Below are positions 29,565 through 37,301 of a DNA stretch of 48,423 bases, piece after piece. The DNA comes from Lachnospiraceae bacterium (GTDB taxonomy: Bacteria; Bacillota; Clostridia; Lachnospirales; Lachnospiraceae), in assembly GCA_900768755.1 (NCBI GenBank), contig CAAGDV010000010.1, positions 1 to 48,423 on the forward strand, given 5' to 3'. Each line of letters starts with the position of its first letter. The first letter of the stretch is position 1. The notes beneath the pieces were generated by a model. That model saw only the letters and a list, made by a program, of their open reading frames with translations, made no database searches and was not told where the DNA came from. The position numbers and the translations under genes were made by a program.

Positions 29565-31586
29565 ATGAAATTTGTAGACGACAATGGTGCACTGGTCTTC
29601 TATCACGGGGGCGAGATGACCAGAATCGAAGCATGGGGCAAGGATTCTTTTAGAGTCCGTTCCACAATGCTGGGAAAATACTCCGGCAACGACTGGGCTT
29701 TGACAGAGCCTGCTGACAAGACCGGAGGTAAGGTTGTTATTGAGAAAGAGGACCACTGGGTTGGCGACGGAACAATCGATAAGAGAGAGATTGCGACAAT
29801 CACCAACGGAAGAGTTAAGGCAGTGGTTAATTTCTGCGGAATTATCACATTTTACAGAGACGGCGAGAAGATTCTTCGTGAGTATTATCGTATGTATGAC
29901 GGCACTCTTTCAAAAGAGAGCAGATGCCTTAAGGTAATTAACCGTGAGTGGAAGGGAGTAATCGGCGGATCGCAGTATTCTCTTAACCTTAAGTTTGAGA
30001 GCAACGACGGCGAGAAGATTTTTGGTATGGGTCAGTATCAGCAGCCGTACATGGACCTCAAGGGATGTACGCTCGAGCTGGCTCAGCGTAATTCACAGAT
30101 ATCCGTTCCTTTTTCCGTATCTTCACTCGGATACGGCTTCCTCTGGAACAATCCGGCTGTAGGCCAGGTTACTTTTGGTAAGAACTATACGGAGTGGGTT
30201 GCCAAGTCCACCAAAGAGATGGATTACTGGATTACCGTTGCTGATGCTCCGAAGGATATTCTTGCTAACTATACGGATGTTACGGGACATGCCGATATGT
30301 TTCCTGAGGACCTCATGGGCTTGTGGCAGTGCAAGCTTCGTTACCGTACCCAGGACGAGGTTCTTACCGTTGCCCGCCAGTATCAGAAAGAGGGAATCAA
30401 GATTGACCAGATAGTAATTGATTTCTTCCACTGGACAGTTCAGGGTGACTGGAAATTTGACAAAACATACTGGCCGGATCCGAAGGCCATGGTTGATGAG
30501 CTTCACTCAATGGGAATCAAGGTTATCGTATCCGTATGGCCGTCAGTGGACAGAAAGAGCGAGAACTTCTACCCGATGAGGGAACAGGGACTTCTCATCA
30601 AGACCGAGAGAGGCGCTGAACAGACATATGATTATCAGGGTGACTGCGTTGAGATAGATCCTTTTAACCCTGCTACCAGAAAGTATGTATGGGAAGTATG
30701 CAAGAAGAATTATTATGATTACGGTATAGATGCATTCTGGCTCGACAATTCCGAGCCTGATTACGGCGTATATGATTTTGAGAACTACCGTTACTGCGAC
30801 GGACCGGCTCTTGAGATCAGCAATATGTATCCTCAGATGTACAGCCGCGTATTTTATGATGAGATGAGCAAGCTCGGAAAGCCGGTTGTCAACCTTCTGC
30901 GCTGCGCATGGGCAGGCTCACAGAAGTACGGCAACGTGGTATGGTCAGGCGATGTTCCGAGTACTTTCGAGGCGTTTTATGATCAGCTTCAGTGCGGACT
31001 GAACATGGGCCTTGCGGGTATACCGTGGTGGACAACGGATATCGGCGGTTTCATGACCGATGATGTCAATGACCCGGATTTCCGTCAGCTCCTTATCCGC
31101 TGGTATCAGTTTGCGGTGTACTCAGCTGTTCTTCGTATGCACGGCGACCGCGGTCCTTACAATATACCGCCTCTTGATGACAGGGACTGGGGCGGCGGAT
31201 ACCTTCATACAGGTCAGCCTAACGAGCTTTGGAGCTATGGCGAGGACAATTACGCAATCATGAAAAAATACTACGACATCCGTATTTCAATGCATGATTA
31301 CATTAAATCTCTGTATGAGGAAGCACATGTCAACGGTTCGCCTCTCATCCGTACAATGTTCTACGAGTTCCCCAAGGATGCAAAATGCTGGGAGCTCACA
31401 GACCAGTATATGTTTGGTGACAAATACCTTGTTGCACCGATTTTCCGCCTTAACCAGTTTGAGCGTGAGGTATATCTGCCTGAAGGAAGCTGGCAGCTAA
31501 CATCAACAGGCGAGACAATGCAGGGCGGATGCACCGTGAAGGTTGCGGCACCTATCGATTACATGCCGGTATTTGTAAGAATGTAA
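29565..31586 (+). CDS. Glycoside hydrolase family 31 alpha-glycosidase
   Basis: This 673-residue cytoplasmic enzyme (no signal peptide) has the GH31 layout: an N-terminal beta domain, then a TIM barrel. QIVIDFFHW, KVIVSVWPSVD and the nucleophile motif FWLDNSEPD (Asp394) are visible, as is the acid/base Asp463 in VVWSGDVPSTF. GH31 enzymes cleave alpha-glucosides, alpha-xylosides and related sugars; similarity to the YicI-like branch suggests alpha-xylosidase or alpha-glucosidase, but the substrate is not determined. ATG 29565 has AAAGGAG 7 nt upstream. It is regulated from the divergent promoter and ends at a perfect terminator. Confidence 0.93.
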   Translation: MKFVDDNGALVFYHGGEMTRIEAWGKDSFRVRSTMLGKYSGNDWALTEPADKTGGKVVIEKEDHWVGDGTIDKREIATITNGRVKAVVNFCGIITFYRDGEKILREYYRMYDGTLSKESRCLKVINREWKGVIGGSQYSLNLKFESNDGEKIFGMGQYQQPYMDLKGCTLELAQRNSQISVPFSVSSLGYGFLWNNPAVGQVTFGKNYTEWVAKSTKEMDYWITVADAPKDILANYTDVTGHADMFPEDLMGLWQCKLRYRTQDEVLTVARQYQKEGIKIDQIVIDFFHWTVQGDWKFDKTYWPDPKAMVDELHSMGIKVIVSVWPSVDRKSENFYPMREQGLLIKTERGAEQTYDYQGDCVEIDPFNPATRKYVWEVCKKNYYDYGIDAFWLDNSEPDYGVYDFENYRYCDGPALEISNMYPQMYSRVFYDEMSKLGKPVVNLLRCAWAGSQKYGNVVWSGDVPSTFEAFYDQLQCGLNMGLAGIPWWTTDIGGFMTDDVNDPDFRQLLIRWYQFAVYSAVLRMHGDRGPYNIPPLDDRDWGGGYLHTGQPNELWSYGEDNYAIMKKYYDIRISMHDYIKSLYEEAHVNGSPLIRTMFYEFPKDAKCWELTDQYMFGDKYLVAPIFRLNQFEREVYLPEGSWQLTSTGETMQGGCTVKVAAPIDYMPVFVRM

Positions 31587-31604
31587 TAAATGAATGGACT
31601 TTTT

Positions 31605-31643
31605 CCTCCGTTTATGCGAATATAACATAAACGGAGGATTTTT
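31605..31643 (+). terminator. Terminator after the GH31 gene that contains the next gene's Shine-Dalgarno
   Basis: A perfect 12-bp stem, CCTCCGTTTATG (31605-31616) with CATAAACGGAGG (31626-31637), is followed by ATTTTTC. Its 3' arm supplies the GGAGG that would serve the start codon at 31649, so folding would both stop read-through and hide that ribosome binding site. Confidence 0.85.
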
Positions 31644-31648
31644 CTGTC

Positions 31649-32332
31649 ATGAACGGTAATTTACAGATTGCATACGAGGATGAACATATAATTATCTGCA
31701 ACAAACCGGCGGGGCTTGCAAGCCAGTCGGAGCGGTCTTTGTATCCGGACCTTAACGGAATGGTGTACACCTACCTTGTGAAAAAGGGAGTGAAAAAGGA
31801 ACCTCATATCATCAACCGCCTTGACAAACCGGTGGGCGGTCTGGTGCTTTTTGCGCTGGATTCTAAGACGGCAGCGGCTTTGTCGGCATTTTCGGGGAGT
31901 CATTCCATTGAAAAATGCTATTACGCCATAGTGAAGGGCGAGGTTGAAGAGAGCGGCAGATACACTGATTATCTTGTGAAGAACAATACATCCAATTTTT
32001 CGAAGATAGGCAGTGCGGACGATGAAGACGCCAAAAAAGCCGTGCTCGAGTACGAGCGTCTTGAGACGAAAATGCTCGGGAACGAACTGTATTCGCTGGT
32101 CCGGGTAAAGCTTCACACCGGAAGGCACCATCAGATTCGCGTCCAGATGTCGGGACATAATCATCCCATATACGGGGATGTGAAGTACAATCAGGATTTC
32201 TTTGGACAGAGGCAGGTCGCACCGCAGCTTTTTGCCTACAGGCTGTCTTTTAATAACCCGTGGGGCGCGGAGCGCATAACCGTTGAGGTTGCGCCGGAAG
32301 GAAAATTTTCGGAGTTTGCATATTTTAAATAA
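31649..32332 (+). CDS. RluA-family pseudouridine synthase
   Basis: This 227-residue enzyme converts uridine to pseudouridine in rRNA or tRNA. The catalytic motif INRLDKPVGGLVLFA contains the essential Asp59; the usual H-R-L-D-x-x-T-S-G-L is modified to N-R-L-D-K-P-V-G-G-L. Other family landmarks are EDEHIIICNKPAG, CYYAIVKGEV and LHTGRHHQIRVQMSGHNHPIYGDVKY. It lacks an S4 RNA-binding domain. The target uridine is unknown. The only nearby GGAGG lies in the upstream terminator hairpin. Confidence 0.92.
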   Translation: MNGNLQIAYEDEHIIICNKPAGLASQSERSLYPDLNGMVYTYLVKKGVKKEPHIINRLDKPVGGLVLFALDSKTAAALSAFSGSHSIEKCYYAIVKGEVEESGRYTDYLVKNNTSNFSKIGSADDEDAKKAVLEYERLETKMLGNELYSLVRVKLHTGRHHQIRVQMSGHNHPIYGDVKYNQDFFGQRQVAPQLFAYRLSFNNPWGAERITVEVAPEGKFSEFAYFK

Positions 32333-32352
32333 AACCGGCTGATAATTACTCT

Positions 32353-33402
32353 ATGAGTAAAACAGCAAGGAACAAAATATATGTTATTTTAATATCGATC
32401 GGGGTCGCTTTGGTGGTACTTTTGTCGTTTAAGTACCTGCTCCCGTATGTGTGGCCGTTTGTTGCGGCACTTGTAATCGCGTACATCATCGACAAACCCG
32501 TAACTTTTTTTGCCGAGAAATTCAGGCTCAAGAGGGTGGTGTGGTCGGTGTTTATGATAGGCGTGGTGTTTTCGGCACTCGGAGTGATTCTGTGGTTTCT
32601 GGGGCGCACGCTTTTGTCCCAGATATACCGCTTTATGAGCAATATCGACAAATACATCGCGGAGCTTGACACGCTTCTATGCGGATGCTGTGACGGCATC
32701 GACTCAAGTTTTGGCATGAAATGCGGGACGAGCTACGATTTTGTCAGCAACGGACTTGCAAAGACCGCGGACACGTTAAGCGATACTTTTTTTTCAAAGA
32801 TAATGAGCGGTTCGATGGGCGCAATCTCGTGGTTTACCGTGGCGTTCACGACGGTGACGATTACCGTTATGGCATGCGTTTTTCTAAGCCGTGACATGAA
32901 TGATATGAGGGATGCGATAGAACGCTCGATTTTTGCCGATGAACTGCAGTTTATAATCACGCGGCTCAGAAACATCCTGGGCGTGTACGTCAAAACCCAG
33001 ATTATAATTATGACGCTGACTGCGATAATCTGCACCGTGGGGCTGTATTTTCTGGGCAATTCATACGCACTGATGCTCGGAATTCTTATTGGCATTATTG
33101 ATGCTTTTCCGATTCTGGGAACCGGAACAGTGTTTCTTCCGTGGACGGTGCTTCTGGTGGTGTTTGGCAATTACAAAAGGGCGGCAGCCATTTTTGCAAT
33201 CTATTTAATCTGCTATTACACGAGACAGTTTCTCGAGCCTAAGCTTATGGGTAACGGAACGGGAATGAAGCCCGTGATAATGCTTCTGGCTGTCTATGCC
33301 GGACTTTTGCTGTTCGGTATAAGCGGCGTGATTACGGGGCCGATTGCGGCACTTCTGATAAAGGAAATATCCGCTCATCTGATAAAAAAACTTGTGGAAT
33401 AG
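32353..33402 (+). CDS. AI-2E family membrane permease, YtvI-like
   Basis: This 349-residue integral membrane protein has about seven or eight hydrophobic segments and the family's conserved C-terminal block (GILIGIIDAFPILGTGTVFLPW, FLEPKLMGNGTGMKPVIMLLAVY, GPIAALLI). The AI-2E family includes the sporulation membrane protein YtvI and transporters of unknown substrate. A YtvI role fits other sporulation genes here. A GCATATT (32318-32324), like a sigma-E -35, lies 35 nt upstream, but its -10 partner is poor. It is 20 nt downstream of the pseudouridine synthase gene. Confidence 0.85.
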   Translation: MSKTARNKIYVILISIGVALVVLLSFKYLLPYVWPFVAALVIAYIIDKPVTFFAEKFRLKRVVWSVFMIGVVFSALGVILWFLGRTLLSQIYRFMSNIDKYIAELDTLLCGCCDGIDSSFGMKCGTSYDFVSNGLAKTADTLSDTFFSKIMSGSMGAISWFTVAFTTVTITVMACVFLSRDMNDMRDAIERSIFADELQFIITRLRNILGVYVKTQIIIMTLTAIICTVGLYFLGNSYALMLGILIGIIDAFPILGTGTVFLPWTVLLVVFGNYKRAAAIFAIYLICYYTRQFLEPKLMGNGTGMKPVIMLLAVYAGLLLFGISGVITGPIAALLIKEISAHLIKKLVE

Positions 33403-33420
33403 CGAAGCGGAATGTATAAT
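33392..33420 (+). promoter_or_regulatory. Promoter before the MBOAT gene
   Basis: TTGTGG (33392-33397) and TATAAT (33415-33420) are 17 bp apart. The -10 is perfect, the -35 is weak, and the site overlaps the end of the upstream gene. Confidence 0.45.
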
Positions 33421-33452
33421 TAGAATGTTACTAAATGAAAGCGGGAACGGTT

Positions 33453-34853
33453 ATGGTATTCAGTTCGGCTGTGTTTTTGTTTATGTTTCTGCCGGTGGTG
33501 TTAATCTTACACACGGCGGTTAAGAATATTACGGCGCGCAACGGTTTGCTGATAGTGGCAAGCCTTGTGTTCTATGCGTATGGGGAGCCTGTGTATGTGC
33601 TCCTTCTTTTGGCGTCCGTTGCAGTCAATTATCTGTTCGGAAGAAAGCTTGCCGCGACCAAAAACAGACTGCTTCTGGGGATTTCGGTGACGCTTAATCT
33701 GCTGCTTTTGGTGGCATTCAAATATGTCGGTTTTCTGGTGGACTGCGTAAACTTAATTCCGGGAATCAGTATTCCTACGGTGAAGGTTACCATGCCGATA
33801 GGAATTTCTTTTTTCACCTTTCAGGCAATTTCATATCTGATTGACACCTACAGAAGCGACAGAGCAGACAGACCGGGTTTTTTCAGGGTGCTCCTGTACA
33901 TATCGCTTTTTCCGCAGCTCATTGCGGGACCGATTGTCAGGTACGATTCCATCAAAGCGCAGCTTGAGGAGAGAACTGTGAGAATTGACATGATGGCGGT
34001 CGGCATAAGACGGTTTATTTTCGGACTTGCCAAAAAAATGCTTATCGCCAACCGCATGGGTTATGTGGCAGACGGAATTTTCGGACTTGATACCGGACGC
34101 ATTGATTCGCCGCTTGCGTGGCTTGGTGCCGTGTGCTATACATTGCAGATTTACTTTGATTTTTCCGGCTACAGCGATATGGCTGTCGGGCTCGGAATGT
34201 GCCTGGGCTTTGATTTTCCGGAGAATTTCAGACACCCGTTGTCAGCCTCCGGAATAAGAGATTTCTGGCGTCGCTGGCATATGTCGCTTACCGGATGGTT
34301 TCGCGAGTACCTATACATTCCGCTTGGCGGCAACCGTAAAGGGCTTCCCAGAAAGCTTCTTAACACCATGATTGTGTTTGTGTGCACGGGAATCTGGCAC
34401 GGAGCCAATTGGACTTTTGTCCTGTGGGGTCTGTTTCACGGGCTTTTGATGTGCGCCGAGACCTTGATATCGCGCGGCAGAGAGAACAGGCGGTGGTCGC
34501 CGTTTAAGTGGCTTTATACGATTTTTGCGGTGGTAATTCTTTTTGTAATATTCAGGGCCGACAGCGTGGGATATGCTTTTTCATACATCGGAAGGATGTT
34601 TGCTTTTTCGGTCACGGCGGGAGGATACAGGGAACTCATGTCGTATCTGACTCCGGTTTTTGCGGTCACGTTTTCTGCGGCGGTTATCGCTTCAACCCCC
34701 ATTGTGCCGTATATATCGGGCAAAATAAAGAGCGAGAAGCTGAAGATTGCCTTCAGCGGAGTGTGCTACGTGGCGTCGACAGCGGTTTTTACTCTGTGCG
34801 TCATGACGTTGGCTTCGGACTCGTATAATCCGTTTATCTATTTCAGGTTCTGA
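33453..34853 (+). CDS. MBOAT O-acyltransferase, AlgI-like
   Basis: This 466-residue polytopic membrane protein begins VFSSAVFLFMFLPVVLI, as AlgI-like MBOAT proteins do. It has IAGPIVRYDSI, FRHPLSASGIRDFWRRWHMSLTGWFREYLYIPLGGNRKG and the invariant His in GIWHGANWTF. AlgI-type proteins pass acetyl groups across the membrane for O-acetylation of extracellular polysaccharides. The next gene is an AlgX/AlgJ-like protein, the usual partner that places the acetyl group outside. The ATG at 33453 matches family N-termini; the upstream ATG at 33435 is possible. The acceptor polysaccharide is unknown. Confidence 0.92.
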   Translation: MVFSSAVFLFMFLPVVLILHTAVKNITARNGLLIVASLVFYAYGEPVYVLLLLASVAVNYLFGRKLAATKNRLLLGISVTLNLLLLVAFKYVGFLVDCVNLIPGISIPTVKVTMPIGISFFTFQAISYLIDTYRSDRADRPGFFRVLLYISLFPQLIAGPIVRYDSIKAQLEERTVRIDMMAVGIRRFIFGLAKKMLIANRMGYVADGIFGLDTGRIDSPLAWLGAVCYTLQIYFDFSGYSDMAVGLGMCLGFDFPENFRHPLSASGIRDFWRRWHMSLTGWFREYLYIPLGGNRKGLPRKLLNTMIVFVCTGIWHGANWTFVLWGLFHGLLMCAETLISRGRENRRWSPFKWLYTIFAVVILFVIFRADSVGYAFSYIGRMFAFSVTAGGYRELMSYLTPVFAVTFSAAVIASTPIVPYISGKIKSEKLKIAFSGVCYVASTAVFTLCVMTLASDSYNPFIYFRF

Positions 34854-34864
34854 TTGGAGATGCC

Positions 34865-35923
34865 ATGAAGAGAAAAATTGCGTTGACAATCTATATAGTG
34901 CGTTTTCTGGTAATCATAACAGTCTGCGGCGTTATGACTTTTTTCGGCACCCACAAAGCCATCGGCAACGAGGAAGAGGCCGACATGAGCGGCATAAATT
35001 ACCTCAATGCCACAGAGAAATTCGACAACTGGGCGTCGCTTAATTTCGGCTTCAGAAACAGGCTTATCGGGCTCAACAACCGTATCAGCATGAATGTGTT
35101 CGGTCAGTCGGGTGAGAAGAGCGTTATCGTGGGCGAGGACGGATGGCTGTTCTATGAGAGCGCGCTGCATGATTACACCGGCGAGGCTGTTCTTAGCGAC
35201 GAAGATATTGCAGAGCTGGCAAAGCTTATAACGGAGGCTTCGGAGGCGGTTACCCGTCAGGGCGCTGTAGCAGTGTGGGTTATCGCGCCCAATAAGATGG
35301 AGATTTACGGCGAGAAGATGCCTTATTACCTGATTGAGAATACAGCCGACGGCAATTACGAGAAACTGATGAAGGCGCTTTCAGGCACGGATGTCAACTA
35401 CGTTGACCTCAAAAAAACGCTGACCGACAGCCGTAATAGTTTTTCCGAGCCGCTTTATCACAAGCTTGATTCGCACTGGAACAACATCGGCGCGGGTATA
35501 GCCTATGAGGCGGTAATGGATTCCATAGGACTTTCCCATACGGAATACTCGGACGCCGGATACACAATGAGGAACAATTTCAGCGGGGATTTGTACGCGA
35601 TGCTGTTTGCGGACGGCAGGGAAAAAGATATGCAGGCGTATTACGATATTATGCCTGAATTTTTGTACACATCAAATTACCGGGGCGATGACGATATTCT
35701 GATTACGACATCGTGCGACACCGGTGAAGGTAAACTTCTGATGTTTCGGGATTCTTTCGGCAATGCGCTTCACAGCTTTTTTGCGGCTGATTTTTCAGAG
35801 GCGGAATTCAGAAGAAGTATTCCGTATGATATTTCGGATATTAAGGGAGCGGACGTGGTTGTGTTTGAAATTGTGGAGAGAAACATCCCTAACCTTATCA
35901 AATATCCGCCAATATTACCTTGA
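34865..35923 (+). CDS. AlgX/AlgJ-like SGNH-fold acetylation protein
   Basis: This 352-residue protein has an N-terminal membrane anchor (about 4-26) and an extracellular domain of the AlgX/AlgJ/DHHW type. The conserved KLDSHWNNIGAGIAYEA (Asp and His of the catalytic set) and MFRDSFGNAL (nucleophilic Ser) are visible. VVGEDGWLFY lies in the N-terminal third. Partnered with the MBOAT protein 11 nt upstream, it probably moves acetyl groups onto a surface glycan. A promoter for the next gene overlaps its stop codon. Confidence 0.88.
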   Translation: MKRKIALTIYIVRFLVIITVCGVMTFFGTHKAIGNEEEADMSGINYLNATEKFDNWASLNFGFRNRLIGLNNRISMNVFGQSGEKSVIVGEDGWLFYESALHDYTGEAVLSDEDIAELAKLITEASEAVTRQGAVAVWVIAPNKMEIYGEKMPYYLIENTADGNYEKLMKALSGTDVNYVDLKKTLTDSRNSFSEPLYHKLDSHWNNIGAGIAYEAVMDSIGLSHTEYSDAGYTMRNNFSGDLYAMLFADGREKDMQAYYDIMPEFLYTSNYRGDDDILITTSCDTGEGKLLMFRDSFGNALHSFFAADFSEAEFRRSIPYDISDIKGADVVVFEIVERNIPNLIKYPPILP

Positions 35924-35947
35924 AATCCGTGGTTTTTCGTGTATAAT
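35920..35947 (+). promoter_or_regulatory. Promoter for the lipoprotein gene at 35974
   Basis: TTGAAA (35920-35925) and TATAAT (35942-35947) are 16 bp apart; the -35 overlaps the preceding stop codon. Confidence 0.6.
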
Positions 35948-35973
35948 ATTGACGAGGAAAGAAGGTGGATATT

Positions 35974-36453
35974 ATGAAAAAATTTATAGCGGCAGCCTGT
36001 ATTGCAATGCTGTGTCTTGTGGGATGCGCAAAGCAGGATGGGCAGACAACTGAGAATGCATACGTTGTTTCGGGGGTCACACTGGTTCCCGGAATTAATT
36101 TTACACAGATAAAGGATTCGCTTCCCGAGCCCGTCAAGTACCAGGAAGCGGCGAGCTGTTATTTTGACGGATTGGACAAGGTGTTTACCTACGACACTTA
36201 CGAGGTCAGAACGTATCCCGTGAGTGACTCGGAGGATAATATTCAGGATATATGTGTTACCGGAGGAGATGTCAAGACTGACAAAGGAATCGGTATCGGT
36301 TCAACTCTGTCTGAGGTGCTTAAGGCTTACGGAGATGATTACACGCTTACCGGTAAGATGTACAGATATTACTATGATGGCGCAAAATACGTGTACTTTT
36401 TCATTCTTGATGATGCGGTGAAGTATTACGGATATGCCATGGATGTGGAATAA
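35974..36453 (+). CDS. Unknown lipoprotein
   Basis: This 159-residue protein has a lipoprotein signal peptide with lipobox LVGC (Cys18). The mature part has a repeated-strand look and contains GIGIGSTLSEVLKAYGDDY, a segment common in small surface lipoproteins of Clostridia. No domain is assigned. ATG 35974 has GAAGGTGG upstream; an in-frame GTG at 35965 is less likely. It is 12 nt before the transglutaminase-like lipoprotein gene and likely co-transcribed. Confidence 0.75.
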   Translation: MKKFIAAACIAMLCLVGCAKQDGQTTENAYVVSGVTLVPGINFTQIKDSLPEPVKYQEAASCYFDGLDKVFTYDTYEVRTYPVSDSEDNIQDICVTGGDVKTDKGIGIGSTLSEVLKAYGDDYTLTGKMYRYYYDGAKYVYFFILDDAVKYYGYAMDVE

Positions 36454-36465
36454 AGGAGAGGAACA

Positions 36466-37290
36466 ATGAAGAAGAGAATTACGGCATTATTGGTGCTCTG
36501 TGCAATGTGTGCCTGCATTTTTTTGGCAGGATGCACCGGCACAACCGACAGTGCGACAACAACCAACGATACCAAGCCGTCGTCTGCTGACGAGGCTGTA
36601 ACGGATGAGACCGGAGAATCACAGACCGAGGCGCCGACAACCGAGACCCCGACGGAACCTCCGACAACCGAGACCCCGACAACCGAGGCACCGACCAACC
36701 CGCCGGAGCCGACGAAAGGCCCTGATGAGGCATCAGGCTGGGAGCTCATTATGAGAGCGCAGCTTAACCCTAAAAAATCCGGTTATGAGGAACTTGATAA
36801 ACTGGTTGATGAGCTTATATCCGCTAAGACTACACCGGGTGCCAACAATTATTCAAAATTGTGGAACTGCTATCTGTATTTTGTCGATGAGATAACATAC
36901 AGCCGCGGTATGGATGCGAATGTCGGAATGTATTCGTCATCTGACCCGGCGACGACTCCTACCGAGGTTTTGTGGGCGACGGATCTTCTCAATTCAGGAC
37001 AGGGCTGCTGCTACAATTATTCTGCGGCACTCATGTTTGTTATGAGAGCGTTGGGATATGATGCTCGGCTTGTATCCGGCGATGTTCCGAAAGCCGGTGG
37101 CGGAAGAACCCCGCACTGCTGGGTTTTGGTTACGCTTGAGGGAGTTGACTTTACTTTTGACCCGGATATGGATATGAATCAGTTCAGAAACGACACCAAC
37201 AAGGGTGCTGCAAATCCGAGAAAGGACAATTTTTTCTGCAGAAGAATCGAGAGCTGGTTTTATAAACCGACAACATATTATGACATTTAG
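36466..37290 (+). CDS. Transglutaminase-like lipoprotein with Thr/Pro-rich linker
   Basis: This 274-residue protein has a lipobox FLAGC (Cys23), a disordered linker rich in Thr, Pro and Glu (about 50-85) and a transglutaminase/cysteine-protease-like domain. The catalytic triad candidates are Cys181 or Cys182 (GQGCCYNYSAAL), His217 (PHCWVLV) and Asp232 (FTFDPDMDM). Such domains act as peptidases or cross-linking enzymes outside the membrane. The linker probably spans the cell wall. It starts behind AAAGGAGAGG. Its role with the neighbouring acetyltransferase pair is not known. Confidence 0.85.
   Translation: MKKRITALLVLCAMCACIFLAGCTGTTDSATTTNDTKPSSADEAVTDETGESQTEAPTTETPTEPPTTETPTTEAPTNPPEPTKGPDEASGWELIMRAQLNPKKSGYEELDKLVDELISAKTTPGANNYSKLWNCYLYFVDEITYSRGMDANVGMYSSSDPATTPTEVLWATDLLNSGQGCCYNYSAALMFVMRALGYDARLVSGDVPKAGGGRTPHCWVLVTLEGVDFTFDPDMDMNQFRNDTNKGAANPRKDNFFCRRIESWFYKPTTYYDI
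36634..36704 (+). repeat. Exact 20-bp direct repeat encoding the Thr/Pro linker
   Basis: The 20-bp segment starting CCGACAACCGAG occurs identically at 36634-36653 and 36661-36680, followed by a partial third unit. It encodes the P-T-T-E-T-P repeats of the lipoprotein linker and could vary in length by slippage. Confidence 0.7.
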
Positions 37291-37301
37291 AGGTGAATAA
37301 A

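Noticed and set aside
32318..32346. A sigma-E promoter before the YtvI-like gene.
   Set aside because: The -35 fits (GCATATT), but the -10 (CTGATAAT) matches only part of CATACANT.
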